DNA of 17,324 nucleotides from Globomyces pollinis-pini (taxonomy: Eukaryota > Chytridiomycota > Chytridiomycetes > Rhizophydiales > Globomycetaceae). Shown here piece by piece: positions 1-8,639 of the stretch. Below the pieces are notes generated by a model. It did no database searches, was not told where the DNA came from, and saw only the letters and a program-made list of their open reading frames with translations. The number at the start of each line of letters is the position of its first letter. Within the stretch, counting starts at the first letter, position 1. The position numbers were made by a program, and so were the translations under genes. The stretch spans positions 1 through 17,324 of the forward strand of contig MU621435.1 in assembly GCA_025399215.1 (NCBI GenBank). Reading direction: 5' to 3'.

Positions 1-2674
1 ACTTCCACTGATCATCAGGTTCATTATCTGGCCCAAAACCTTCCTCGACGCAATTAAAGTGGAACACTCTGGGACATGTAGAACAACAGAGCAACTTTCC
101 ACGTCCCAAACAAGCGGAGCAATTATCATGGCTTTGGAACCACTAAAACAGTTAGAAAAAGTTGAAATACGGGTATCTGTGGTGATCTGTTGATGGAAAC
201 ATGAGTCTGGTACTTCAATAGCGTCGAAATTGGTGATCTGCAAAATTTAGCATAAAAGATGCTTACAAAGACTTAATCAAGGCTAAATCTGCATCTAGAG
301 CCGCATTATTTGAGTAGTTTAAATTGTCGTTTCGAAAAAAAGGATTTATCAACGGAACATTAATGTCCTCAAGTGCGATCTTTGGCTCCTTTGAATTCGA
401 TGTCATGGTCATACTTGGGGTTTCCTGAGGTAAGGCTGGTAGGGTTTCGCTGGATATTGAAGAATTGGGTAAGGCCAAATGATTAGAGAAGTCTGAAAAC
501 TCTGAATCAAAATTGTTAGCTGTGTTCAATACAGAGGTCGCTTCCATTGAGTCGTCAAGCCTTTCATTTTCCGCTACGATCTCTGGTGATGTTAAAGTGA
601 ATTTGGGACAATTCAGTAAACCGAAATGCAAAGAGTGGTCCGACAATTCTGAGTCAGAGTAATCAATGTCTAATGTCGTTTCTGCTATTGCTTCTGATTG
701 ATGCTTTATTCGCTTTGAATTATTAAGAATATCGAACTGTGAAGCAGGTCGTTTTTTATCAGTATCTAGTTTAGAATTGTTTGAATGGTATGCATTTATC
801 AATGGAACAGTAATATCCTTTGGTACAGCCTCTGCATTCCTTGAATTCAACAACTTTGAGTCATTCATCCTTGTCTTTCCTTCTACAACCTCGGCCGGTG
901 CTGCTGGAGATATCGGAGAATAGAGTAAAATAGTCTGGAATGATCCTTCAGAGGACTTAAACTCTGAATCAAAAATGCTCACCATAGTTGTTGCTGCCTT
1001 TGGGTCATCGATCCTTTGCTTCCCTTTCACAGTTTCTAGTGGTGTGGTGGACATTGGAGAATCAAGTAAACCAAAATGCACCGAGTGATCAGATAATTCT
1101 GAATCTGAATCATCAAACATTTCTAATGTAGTCGTTTGTGCCTTTTGTTCATCGATCTTTTGCTTTCCTGTTACATCCTCAAGTGGTGCTACTGTGGATA
1201 TTGGAGAATCCAATAAACTAGAGTGCAAAGACAGGTCCGATAGCTCTGAATCTGAATTATCAAATATATCCAATATCGCAGTTTCTATAGGTCCTAATTG
1301 ATGCTTCATTCGTTTTGAGCTATCAAGGATATCTAATTGTGAAGCAGGTCGTTTTTTATCAGCATCGTTTTTTGAAGAGCAAGAGTTCTGATTTATCAAT
1401 GGAACATGAATCTCTTTCAAGATGGAATCTGGCGTCTTTGAAATTGCTGTCTTTGTGTCATTCAGTCTTGGCATTCCATCTAGAGCCTCTAGTGTCGCAA
1501 CGGTGGATATTGAAGAATTTAGGAAACCAAAATGCAAAGAGTGGTCGGACAACTCCGAATCTGAACAATCAAATACATCCATTATAGTCGGTTCTGTTTG
1601 ATGCTTTATTCTTTCTGAGTTAGAAAAGTTATCTGATTCTGAAGCAAGTCGATTTTCATCAGCATCCAGAAGAGAATCTTTTGAGTGGTATGAGTTAGGA
1701 TTTATCGATGGAAACAATGGAACTGGAATCTCCTTCGGTGGATTCCTTAAATTTGTCGACTTTGAGCCATTCATTTCCGGTTTCCCATCTGATGATATTG
1801 GGTATATTGCAGAGTTCGGGAGTCCAAAATGCAAAGAGGTGTCTGAAAGCTCCGACTCTGAAGTATCAAATATGTCCAATACTTTTGCTTTTAAATCTTC
1901 CAATCTTTTCTTTCGCTGTATAGCCTCTAGTGGTGCTAAATTACATTTGGGGGAATTTAGTAAACCAAAGTGTAAAGAGTGGTCCGACAACTCCGAATCT
2001 GAATTCTCAAATAATTTTAAAGTTATTGTTTCTTCTTTTGGTTCATTCATCGTTTGCTCTAGTGTTACATCTTCTTCTGCCATTAAATTGTGAGGATTTA
2101 TCAATGGAACAGGAATCTGATTCAGTGCAACCTCTGACTTTCTTGAAATTTCTATCGGTTTTACTGGGGATATTGGAGAATCCTGTAGACTAGTATGTAA
2201 TAAGACTTCGGAGAATATTAAAGCCGAATTATCTGTTTCTGCTTTTTGGTCATCGATCCTTTGCTTCCCTTCTACAGTTTCTAGTGGTGTGGTGGATATT
2301 GGAGAATCGAGTAAACTGGTCTGCAATGATACTTGGAATGACTTTAAATCGGAATTATCAAATAAGCTCAATATAGTTGTTTCTGCGTTTTGGTTATCGA
2401 TCCTCTGGTTTCCTTCTACAACTTCTAGTGGTGCAGTTGAGGATATTGGAGAATTCAGCAAGCTAGAATGCAAAGAGAGGTCGGATAATTCTGAATCTGA
2501 ATTATCAAATATGTCCATTATTGTTGTTGCTATAGGTTCTAATGGATGCTTCATTCGTTTTGAGTTATCAAAATTCAAACTTCGTCGTTTTTTTGCCTCG
2601 TTTAATTTCTCTCTCACATACTGGGAAATAAGCTCTACAATAGAATTAAGTTCTTAAAATTACAAACCTGCCAT
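1..2674 (-). CDS. Tandem-repeat protein with C-terminal PHD finger (partial, Rco1-like finger)
   Basis: Model: complement(join(<1..142, 171..237, 267..2634, 2668..2674)), at least 861 residues, cut by the left edge. Exon 1 is only seven bases (ATG GCA G); a 33-nt intron joins it in frame to the long exon, which otherwise lacks an ATG. The TAA at 263-265 is not the end: it lies inside a 29-nt intron (238-266). A second intron (143-170) has a CTAAC branch site and leads into a zinc-finger exon starting WFQSHDNCSACLGRGKLLCC and continuing CSTCPRVFHFNC. This has the C-x2-C, C-x2-C, H-x2-C spacing of a PHD finger and resembles fungal Rco1-type fingers, which belong to the Rpd3S histone deacetylase complex. 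The N-terminal 790 residues are disordered-looking compound repeats (separate entry). A nuclear chromatin role is inferred from the finger and the basic KKR/SKRMKH motifs. The repeat region resembles no family I know. Confidence 0.8.
267..2634 (-). repeat. Compound protein-coding repeats (acidic SDSELSD, IPVPLIN and KKRPAS/SKRMKH modules)
   Basis: Three motif types recur in order. The A module, an acidic motif followed by an amphipathic one (for example SDSELSDHSLHFGLLNSP), occurs about 11 times; roughly eight copies are clear and three degenerate. The V module (IPVPLIN, IHVPLIN, ITVPLIN, INVPLIN, IPVPLFP) occurs five times. The K module, a basic pair such as KKRPASQ followed by SKRMKHQ, occurs four times. 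The order is K-AAA-V, AA-V, K-A-V, K-AAA-V, K-AA-V, which suggests duplication of larger blocks. The Ser-Asp-Ser-Glu core fits casein kinase 2 acceptor sites, and the K module looks like a bipartite nuclear signal; both readings are inference. The repetition is also visible in the DNA. Confidence 0.85.
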
Positions 2675-3516
2675 TCAAATAAATATAAAAAAAAATTGTG
2701 TAAGGTTTCTCTATGTAGGGAAGAGGACCTTTGATATGAGCACAAACCCTTTAGAGTTAACCACACGACAGAACAAGTTTGTCCTATCTAAAAAAATTAT
2801 GAAACAAGATATTTGGCGAGTAGATTGACAGTAAAAATCCTGTGTGCTGCCAAATTAGTGATAATTTTCAAATTACCGACTCAATTGTGCAATCTAGTGA
2901 ACAGAACATGGATTGGAGGGTAGCGTGTCAATCAATTGGTTTGATGAAAAGATAATGGAACGGCACAATCCTCAATTGGAATAATTTTGGCCGATGGCGG
3001 AATAGTAGTATAAACCGAAGAAAAAGGCCCCCTGGAAGAGCTCATTCACATCTTACATTTTGCCAGGGAATCAATTCAATTACCTTTTTCCAATTAGACA
3101 ACCATTCACGTACAAATCACCAGCTGCAACTAGATACACAATATATTGCATGAAACTTTTTCATTAAAAGTGGTGCTTCCACATCTCACTGCCAGGATTG
3201 TATAGCTAGCTACCTTGCGGAATGTTAATAGATTTATGCTGGCTTGAATGTGGATAATAGATTTATGCAGGCTTGAATGTGGATCTTTACACAACGAAAC
3301 GAATGAGTATCGGCCAATGATTTTGTACGCGAATTGTTTTTATCCATCCAATCTGTAGTAATCATAATACTGAACAACCTAGATGGGGAAAATTTTACAC
3401 ATATATTAAGTCTATTGAGGAAAAACCTGTTTTTGACCGATCAACTCACACCGTTTTGCCCATACGATTCCTGGATTACTGTCCTGAATAATAATGAACT
3501 TAAATAGTGTTTACAT
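2675..3516. other. Intergenic region between the PHD-repeat gene and the MADS gene
   Basis: About 840 nt with no gene I can support. It should hold the promoter of the PHD-repeat gene (transcribed leftward from 2674) and the 3' end of the MADS gene. A 29-nt tandem duplication lies at 3227-3284. A short inverted repeat (CCCTGG near 3032, CCAGGG near 3063) is also present. Several CAATTGG/CCAAT-like words are scattered around 2930-3320 without clear placement. Confidence 0.6.
3227..3284. repeat. 29-nt tandem duplication, two copies
   Basis: Copies at 3227-3255 and 3256-3284 start AATAGATTTATGC and end GGCTTGAATGTGGAT. They differ at one base (T or A after the GC). The repeat is directly head to tail in non-coding DNA, so it looks like a recent local duplication. 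Confidence 0.95.
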
Positions 3517-4101
3517 TTAATTTATTAACTGATGCATTGCCATTCTTGTGTTACCATAATTCCTATACTGTCTACAGCTACTTGCCAAACTGACTTGGTC
3601 TGTCAGCAAAGATCTAATAGTAATTCTTTTGTGGGGTATCTGTCTTGTTTGAGACTCTGTATCGCTGGCCATACTGGAGCAATCCGACGTGGTTGTTGAA
3701 CTTGAATTGTCCCTGCTTAAGTTTATATTTACGTATTGCTTTGGCACTTGATATTCTTGAAACCCCTGTCTTGGTTTATAGTCACTTTTTTCGCTGCGAT
3801 ATTGATCTTTTGGTAACATTGATGGATATAATATCACTGATTTATCTCCCAACCCCATTGAATCTAATGTACTTTTAAGAATAGGATTTTCATTATCAAG
3901 AAGATTAGAAAATTTATGAGAGCAATAAGCATTCATGTCTTCTTCGTGAAGGGATGTTAAAAATAGGACTTGACAACCAGTCAAAATGGACAATTCATCA
4001 GCCTTTTTCAAGATTGTGTTCTTTCGTTTTTCATACATCGATACACCATTTCGATAGAGATGCCTTGGGAGTCTTTCCTTACGTTTTGTGATTGAAGTCA
4101 T
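3517..4101 (-). CDS. Divergent SRF-type MADS-box transcription factor
   Basis: Single exon, 194 residues, ATG at 4101. Residues about 5-65 carry the MADS pattern: a basic stretch, then YEKRKNTILKKADELSILTG and CQVLFLTS, followed by CSHKFSNLL. This matches the SRF/Mcm1 class (KRK..(I/L)(M/L)KKA.ELS.LTG.QVL) rather than MEF2. The first 20 residues, which normally contact DNA, are unusual (KERLPRHLYRNGVSMYEKRK), with YEKR where SRF-type proteins have FSKR. The rest is low-complexity, Ser/Thr- and Gln-rich. Known relatives bind CArG-like sites as dimers and control cell-type and mating genes with HMG or homeodomain partners; a role here is inferred. A TATA box lies 30-37 nt upstream. AATAAA overlaps the last codons. 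Confidence 0.82.
   Translation of the reverse strand: MTSITKRKERLPRHLYRNGVSMYEKRKNTILKKADELSILTGCQVLFLTSLHEEDMNAYCSHKFSNLLDNENPILKSTLDSMGLGDKSVILYPSMLPKDQYRSEKSDYKPRQGFQEYQVPKQYVNINLSRDNSSSTTTSDCSSMASDTESQTRQIPHKRITIRSLLTDQVSLASSCRQYRNYGNTRMAMHQLIN
3521..3526 (-). terminator. Polyadenylation signal AATAAA (MADS gene)
   Basis: AATAAA on the minus strand within the final codons, just before the TAA stop. Position so close to the stop makes it plausible but not certain. Confidence 0.35.
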
Positions 4102-4130
4102 TTAGATGAAAAACACACTTGGCACCACCG

Positions 4131-4138
4131 TATTTATA
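4131..4138 (-). promoter_or_regulatory. TATA box of the MADS gene
   Basis: The minus strand reads TATAAATA, starting 37 nt before the MADS ATG. This is the clearest TATA box in the window and implies a very short 5' leader. Confidence 0.6.
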
Positions 4139-4162
4139 GACTCCACCCATGTGACTTTTTCC

Positions 4163-4316
4163 CATCAGATGTTTTGGTTGTACGTGGAAACCACAAATCT
4201 AGCTCTGCCTTCTTTTTTTTTAATCTAACGGTATCAGTCTAAAGATAAAATGACCTAAAGATTCTATTCAAATTACAACCAACAGGATTAATATTTTTTT
4301 TTTCATCAGATGTTTT
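4163..4316. repeat. Pair of 13-nt direct repeats CATCAGATGTTTT upstream of the MADS gene
   Basis: Identical 13-mers at 4163-4175 and 4304-4316 in the same orientation, 62 and 203 nt upstream of the MADS ATG. They could be paired binding sites; function unknown. Confidence 0.5.
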
Positions 4317-5175
4317 ACTTGATCAAAGGACACCGCAGAAACTTTCAACTTGGTTAGGTGCCTTCGTGTAACCTATCAACTTAGTATAGTGCACGTACGC
4401 ATAGTAAGAGTGGACTTACTATTTGAAGGTGTCGCCATGGAAATATTAATAGTAAGTTGGATATTTTTAAAACACTTAATATTCTTATAAAAAATATATA
4501 TGTTGGAAATGCAAGTGTATGAATCATGCAGGATTCAAGCATTTTGATTTAATCCAAGTAACAAGAAGGATAGTAAACACTCATGAAATGATCATATAAT
4601 CAAAGTCATTCCAAACCCTTTTCATTCGTTGTAAACAAAGTGTTCAGGAATAGAAGAAGGCAGTAATATATGGTCAAGTCTGGATTAACACCCTCTTTCT
4701 AAATTACATTCGTTATTGAATGTAAAAAATTGGAGTGTATACGCATTAAACTCAGCTGGATAATAAATGCTTCTAGTTTACTATTCAATGAGTTCGAATT
4801 GAATTTAATTGTCATTTCCATATTTGAGTTGAGTAGAAATGTGTACGATCCTTTTTGACCGACAAGGTAACCGCATCCATACAAAAGGCAGGCATATTAC
4901 ATATTAGATATTAAATCAAAAGCGTGCTTCATTCGATGATTTATTTGGTTTGCTTTGGCACGTTGTTGTTTTGGTTACATTTAGCACTTTCGTACAATTA
5001 ATATCCTTAATCTATAAGATAACTTGGGAACTAGAAATGTAGATTCTTGTACAAAGGAATAAACACTATCTAATATTTTAAACAGTATTTAATATACTAC
5101 ATCTACCTATGATCGATGTGTTCGTGACGTAGATCTTGATAACACGTTTTCTTTCTGACCTCATTACAAACAAAA

Positions 5176-6871
5176 ATGAATGACCCGAAAGAAGGTGGAT
5201 TTGTTGTTATAAACGAAACAGACACTCCTTTCCATCAATATCTGAAAGGTGAGTGGATTACTCCATCGTTTACTGGGGATATAAACTCAAAGACAAACAC
5301 ACTCTTTAACAGCTATTTACCACCATCCGATTTTGCTCCCAGGGTCACTGAGGGAATCTCCAACAAAATATCAAAAAATTACCTCTTATTTGGCTCTGAA
5401 CCTACAAAAATTCAACCTCCAAAATGGAATGATGCTCCTCAGAGCATTGGAAATAGAGTCATTGATACTATAACAAAACCAACAAAGCCTGCAATGAACG
5501 AATCAAAGGAAAATCATCCCACTGAGGTACCAGCTGTCAAACCTCCACCAAAGTCTAAAAACTCTATATTTGACCTGGATCATAAAATCGAAAAACCAAT
5601 CTGCCAAATGACGGATCTAGAACTACAAACATTTAAAGGAAATTTAAGTGATGTACCTAGCTGTCAAGTTAAGCCTGTCCAAATTCCATCTCAAGAAGTA
5701 TCAAACAAGAACTCGATTTCAGTACCACTATCCCTACCAGTTTTTCAACCTGCAACACAATCAACACCAAATCCGATGTCTCCCAAATTAAATGCTGCAT
5801 TTCTGGGAATGAACACCTCATTGACCAATATGTTTGCAATAGCTACTCCATTACCAGAAATTATAGAGCCGATTTTCGTATCTTTTTTTCCAACAAGCAA
5901 GAATTGTTTAGGGGAGGGACAATATTCAAAAGTATACAAAGGCACATTTACGATGGCGGATTCCGATAAAGAGTATCCGTGTGCTGTCAAAAGAATGCAT
6001 CGATCGGATGATTGTGTAGAAATAGTTCAAAATGAAACGAAAATTTTAGCCAAGTTAAAGTCCCATCCGAATATTATAAAGTTTATTGCATTGAAGAACG
6101 AAGATGATGTGTTTCCACCTGTAAAATCAGAGCAGCCATCCACTATTCCTAAAATGTTGCTTATTCTTGAATATTGTGAAGCAGGTCATTTGTGGAATTG
6201 GATGATGAAGCATCCAAAAGTTATTGGGCGAAAGCTTTGGTTTAAATGGGCGAGGGAAATTTCCTCTGCATTGGCATATATGCATTCTTGTGGTATTATA
6301 CATCACGACATCAAACCGCATAATTTATTGGTACTACAATTTGATATTCTTACCCTTATAGTTAACAGATTTGTTAGATATTCGAATCGCTGACTTTGGC
6401 AATGCATCGGTGGTCAGTGAGGCTAAAGATTTGGTTGATGGGCAAGAAATCATCCCAGGGTCTCCTATTTCGAGCAATAGTCAAGATTTGTATGATGGAA
6501 TGGGTCTAGGTACGCCTGCTTATAGTGCACCAGAGCTACTATCACCTCAACCATATTCATTCCCTGTAGATATATATTCCACTGGTATTGTATTTTACAC
6601 TTTACTCTCCTATATTGAACCTTTTCCCAATTGTAAATCTTCTATGCAAATGATGATGATGGTCCGGCGTGGGTTTTTTCAATATGAAAGTCAAGGATTG
6701 GTTTTACATTGGAAGAACCCTGATCCAACGGAACGCGCATGGTGTTTTAGTGATGGGGAGGCTGTGCCTGCTGATCTAATTGACCTTATAGTTAATATGG
6801 TAGACACACAATCCGCTAAAAGGCCAACTGCAAAGACAGTTTTCAAATATTTGGATAATTATATTGATTGA
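5176..6871 (+). CDS. Serine/threonine protein kinase with non-RD (HHD) catalytic loop
   Basis: Join(5176..6330, 6362..6871), 554 residues; the 31-nt intron lies between the catalytic loop and DFG. Residues 1-225 are Pro/Ser/Asn-rich and likely disordered. The kinase domain spans about 235-550. It has a glycine loop GEGQYSKVYKG (G246), the VAIK-type lysine K272, an alpha-C glutamate E287, catalytic HHDIKPHN (D378, K380, N383), DFG (D396) and GTPAYSAPE (E443). All catalytic residues are present, so it should be active. The HRD arginine is histidine (H377), making it a non-RD kinase. About 45 residues separate DFG from APE, an unusually long activation segment rich in Ser, Asp and Gly. DIYSTG and KRPTAKTV complete the C-lobe. 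I cannot assign a specific subfamily or substrate. Confidence 0.88.
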
Positions 6872-7041
6872 TTATTATTTATAGCACATAGATAGTTAGT
6901 ATTCTTAATATATATCATTAGAATCCTGTACTTTTGGTTTTTTACAAGTCATAGTAGAGTGGTGGACCATTGTTTTGATCATAATGTCCAACAATGTAAT
7001 TTTTTGAAAGTAAATCGAACAACCTTTTCCAACAATAAATC

Positions 7042-7664
7042 ATGCCAGGTTCTAATGCTTCCAAGTCTTCCAAGGAAGGAAGACTACATAATGCAGTACA
7101 CAATGATGCGATATGGTACATGTTTTCTATTTTAAACTTGTTTCAGGAGACAAACAATTCGTTATGAAGCAAATACAGCAACAAATTGGGAGAAAAATTG
7201 GGGATTTATGCAGAAAGCAATGATAGAAAATGTAATTATCGTTGATTCCTTTTTTTAATACTGTTTAGGAAGCTATAGCACGAAAGGAAAAACCAAGGGC
7301 GTATCAACCTCCCACTCTTCCAAAAATACAATCAGATAATCGTCGATCAGGATTACCATCGAAATTAGCACCAGGATTAGCGGATAAAGAAAATCCAATT
7401 GTCTCTGATTGGTTATTCACATCAAATACACCTCGAATTATTCAATACAGATTTCCATCTGAAAAGTATAATATGCCTACAACAACTTCAAATGATATTG
7501 GATGGCCGTGGTTTCCCAAGGAAGGTGGGACACCAAATAACAGTTCTATTCAATTTCGCCGAACTGGAATTCCACAATCAAGAACATTGGAAACTTTCGG
7601 AAAGCATGCTCGTGGAAGAGGTGATGTGTTGAAATGGTTTGGAGCTAGAGAATCTCTTCCCTAA
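7042..7664 (+). CDS. CIMIP1: CIMIP1/C20orf85-like ciliary microtubule inner protein
   Basis: Join(7042..7115, 7147..7231, 7269..7664), 184 residues, introns of 31 and 37 nt. The N-terminal segment NDAIWRQTIRYEANTATNWE followed by KNWGFM matches the family signature of animal C20orf85 (DEIW....EA...NW..NWGFL). The C-terminal block with SNDIGW and TFGKHARGRGDVLKWFG is also typical. The middle is Pro/Lys-rich and extended, as in proteins that line the inside of ciliary doublet microtubules. The structural role in motile axonemes is family knowledge; its presence implies that the organism builds a flagellum. It lies 170 nt downstream of the kinase gene and converges on the DUF4286 gene. The assignment rests on remembered motifs, not a search. 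Confidence 0.75.
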
Positions 7665-7711
7665 AGTGTATCTCTCGATTTGTTTGTATATGCAAATTCA
7701 ATATCTTTTTA

Positions 7712-7717
7712 AATAAA
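7712..7717 (+). terminator. Polyadenylation signal AATAAA (CIMIP1-like gene)
   Basis: AATAAA 48 nt after the stop codon of the CIMIP1-like gene. Confidence 0.5.
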
Positions 7718-7880
7718 CTATGATTCTACAGAACAATCTTTACTTGTTACGTATTTATGACGACTGAGCATCTACTGTTCCTTAATTGATTCTTTGAAAT
7801 TCAATGTCATTAAATATCAAAAATTGGGATTATTGTGACTCAGATTGTTGGTATTCAATTCTATTCGAAATTAAATCTCC

Positions 7881-7886
7881 TTTATT
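7881..7886 (-). terminator. Polyadenylation signal AATAAA (DUF4286 gene)
   Basis: AATAAA on the minus strand two bases after the TGA stop of the DUF4286 gene. Confidence 0.45.
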
Positions 7887-7887
7887 A

Positions 7888-8358
7888 TCAGAGTGGTTTT
7901 GGAGTTGTAGTGGATTGCAGTTTTAAGATTCGACGAGAAGTACAAATATGTAACCATCTATCTTGTTCAGCACCTGCAATTCTTTCTTGATGTTTTGCCA
8001 AATAATCTTCTAAATGCTGTTGAGATTCTACATGATAATGGACTGAAAAGTAGCATTTATCTTCACCCTCCTCACTCAACCAATGCAAACCCTCTTAATG
8101 GTCAATATAGTAGATTTCGTACCTGGCTTTGGCACGGTATATACCACTGCATGAGTGAAACCTACGCAGGTTAATTATCATATAACGTTAACCTTCAATT
8201 GTTTCAACGTTCTGTTGAGTGAAATCCTGTAACCAGTTGAGATAACCAAGACTGTTTGCCCTTGGTACGGACAGATTCACTTCGTAAATGATGTTGTATT
8301 CAGGAATGGAAAGCAGACTAGCTCTTCTTGAGTCGGTTGTGATATTCAAGTTATTCAT
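7888..8358 (-). CDS. DUF4286 family small protein
   Basis: Complement(join(7888..8093, 8123..8161, 8193..8358)), 136 residues, introns of 29 and 31 nt. Splicing restores one continuous small alpha/beta protein. The N-terminal strand is IIYEVNLSVP, followed by YLNWLQDF, a GFTHAVVYTVPK strand, then CYFSVHYHVESQQHLEDYLA and a terminal SRRIL. This is the order of elements in DUF4286 proteins (ferredoxin-like dimeric fold). The family occurs widely in bacteria and some eukaryotes, and its biochemical role is unknown to me. Two spliceosomal introns of local type show it is a resident nuclear gene. It is transcribed divergently from the tryptophan gene, 281 nt away. Confidence 0.75.
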
Positions 8359-8639
8359 GGCAAACTTTTACGAACCAGTCATGTGTTGAAATCAGAGGAA
8401 ATGATTGAGATGCACTACAAAGCAAGGAATTCATTAGAATCAAAAATCATTGATATGTAAAGTATTGGTGCATTATAGACGCTTATACAGAAATAATAGT
8501 AATACTAACAGCTACCAAATAAGATACTTCTTATGCATTAATTGATGACATTAATATACATCTTTAATTCATAATATGATTCTTTCCTTGATAAACTCCA
8601 AATTGGTTTAAGTTTCTGTGATGAAAATCTCTTACTTTA
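8359..8639. promoter_or_regulatory. Divergent promoter region between DUF4286 and TRP4 genes
   Basis: This 281-nt spacer must drive both divergent genes. It is AT-rich, with TATA-like stretches near 8480-8580, but I see no convincing TATA box or Gcn4-type TGACTCA site within it. Confidence 0.4.

Larger units (their letters stand above)
4102..5175. other. Divergent intergenic region between MADS and kinase genes
   Basis: About 1.07 kb, strongly AT-rich around 4440-4510. It separates the divergent MADS (minus) and kinase (plus) genes and should hold both promoters. A 13-nt direct repeat CATCAGATGTTTT occurs at 4163-4175 and 4304-4316, on the MADS-promoter side. TGACGTAG near 5127 is CRE-like and lies about 50 nt before the kinase ATG. 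No RNA gene or convincing exon was seen. Confidence 0.55.

Noticed and set aside
263..265. TAA as the end of a 784-residue repeat protein starting at 2617
   Set aside because: The supposed start is GTG, and the TAA lies inside a 29-nt intron with GTAAGC donor and CTAAAT branch. Splicing continues in frame through a second intron into a PHD finger.
1315..2657. Several plus-strand ORFs of 70-120 codons opposite the repeat gene
   Set aside because: They are antisense shadows of the repetitive minus-strand coding sequence and show no protein-like motifs of their own.
2736..2828. 30-codon plus-strand ORF starting MSTNPLELTTRQ
   Set aside because: It looks protein-like, but no acceptor within the local intron size range extends it past the TGA. 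Too short to support alone.
4699..4884. 61-codon minus-strand ORF in the MADS-kinase spacer
   Set aside because: It begins with TTG, is Asn/Ser-rich in AT-rich DNA and has no recognisable motif or splice extension.
7836..7842. TGACTCA, a Gcn4-type site
   Set aside because: It lies between the 3' ends of two convergent genes, about 800 nt from TRP4, so it is unlikely to control tryptophan synthesis.
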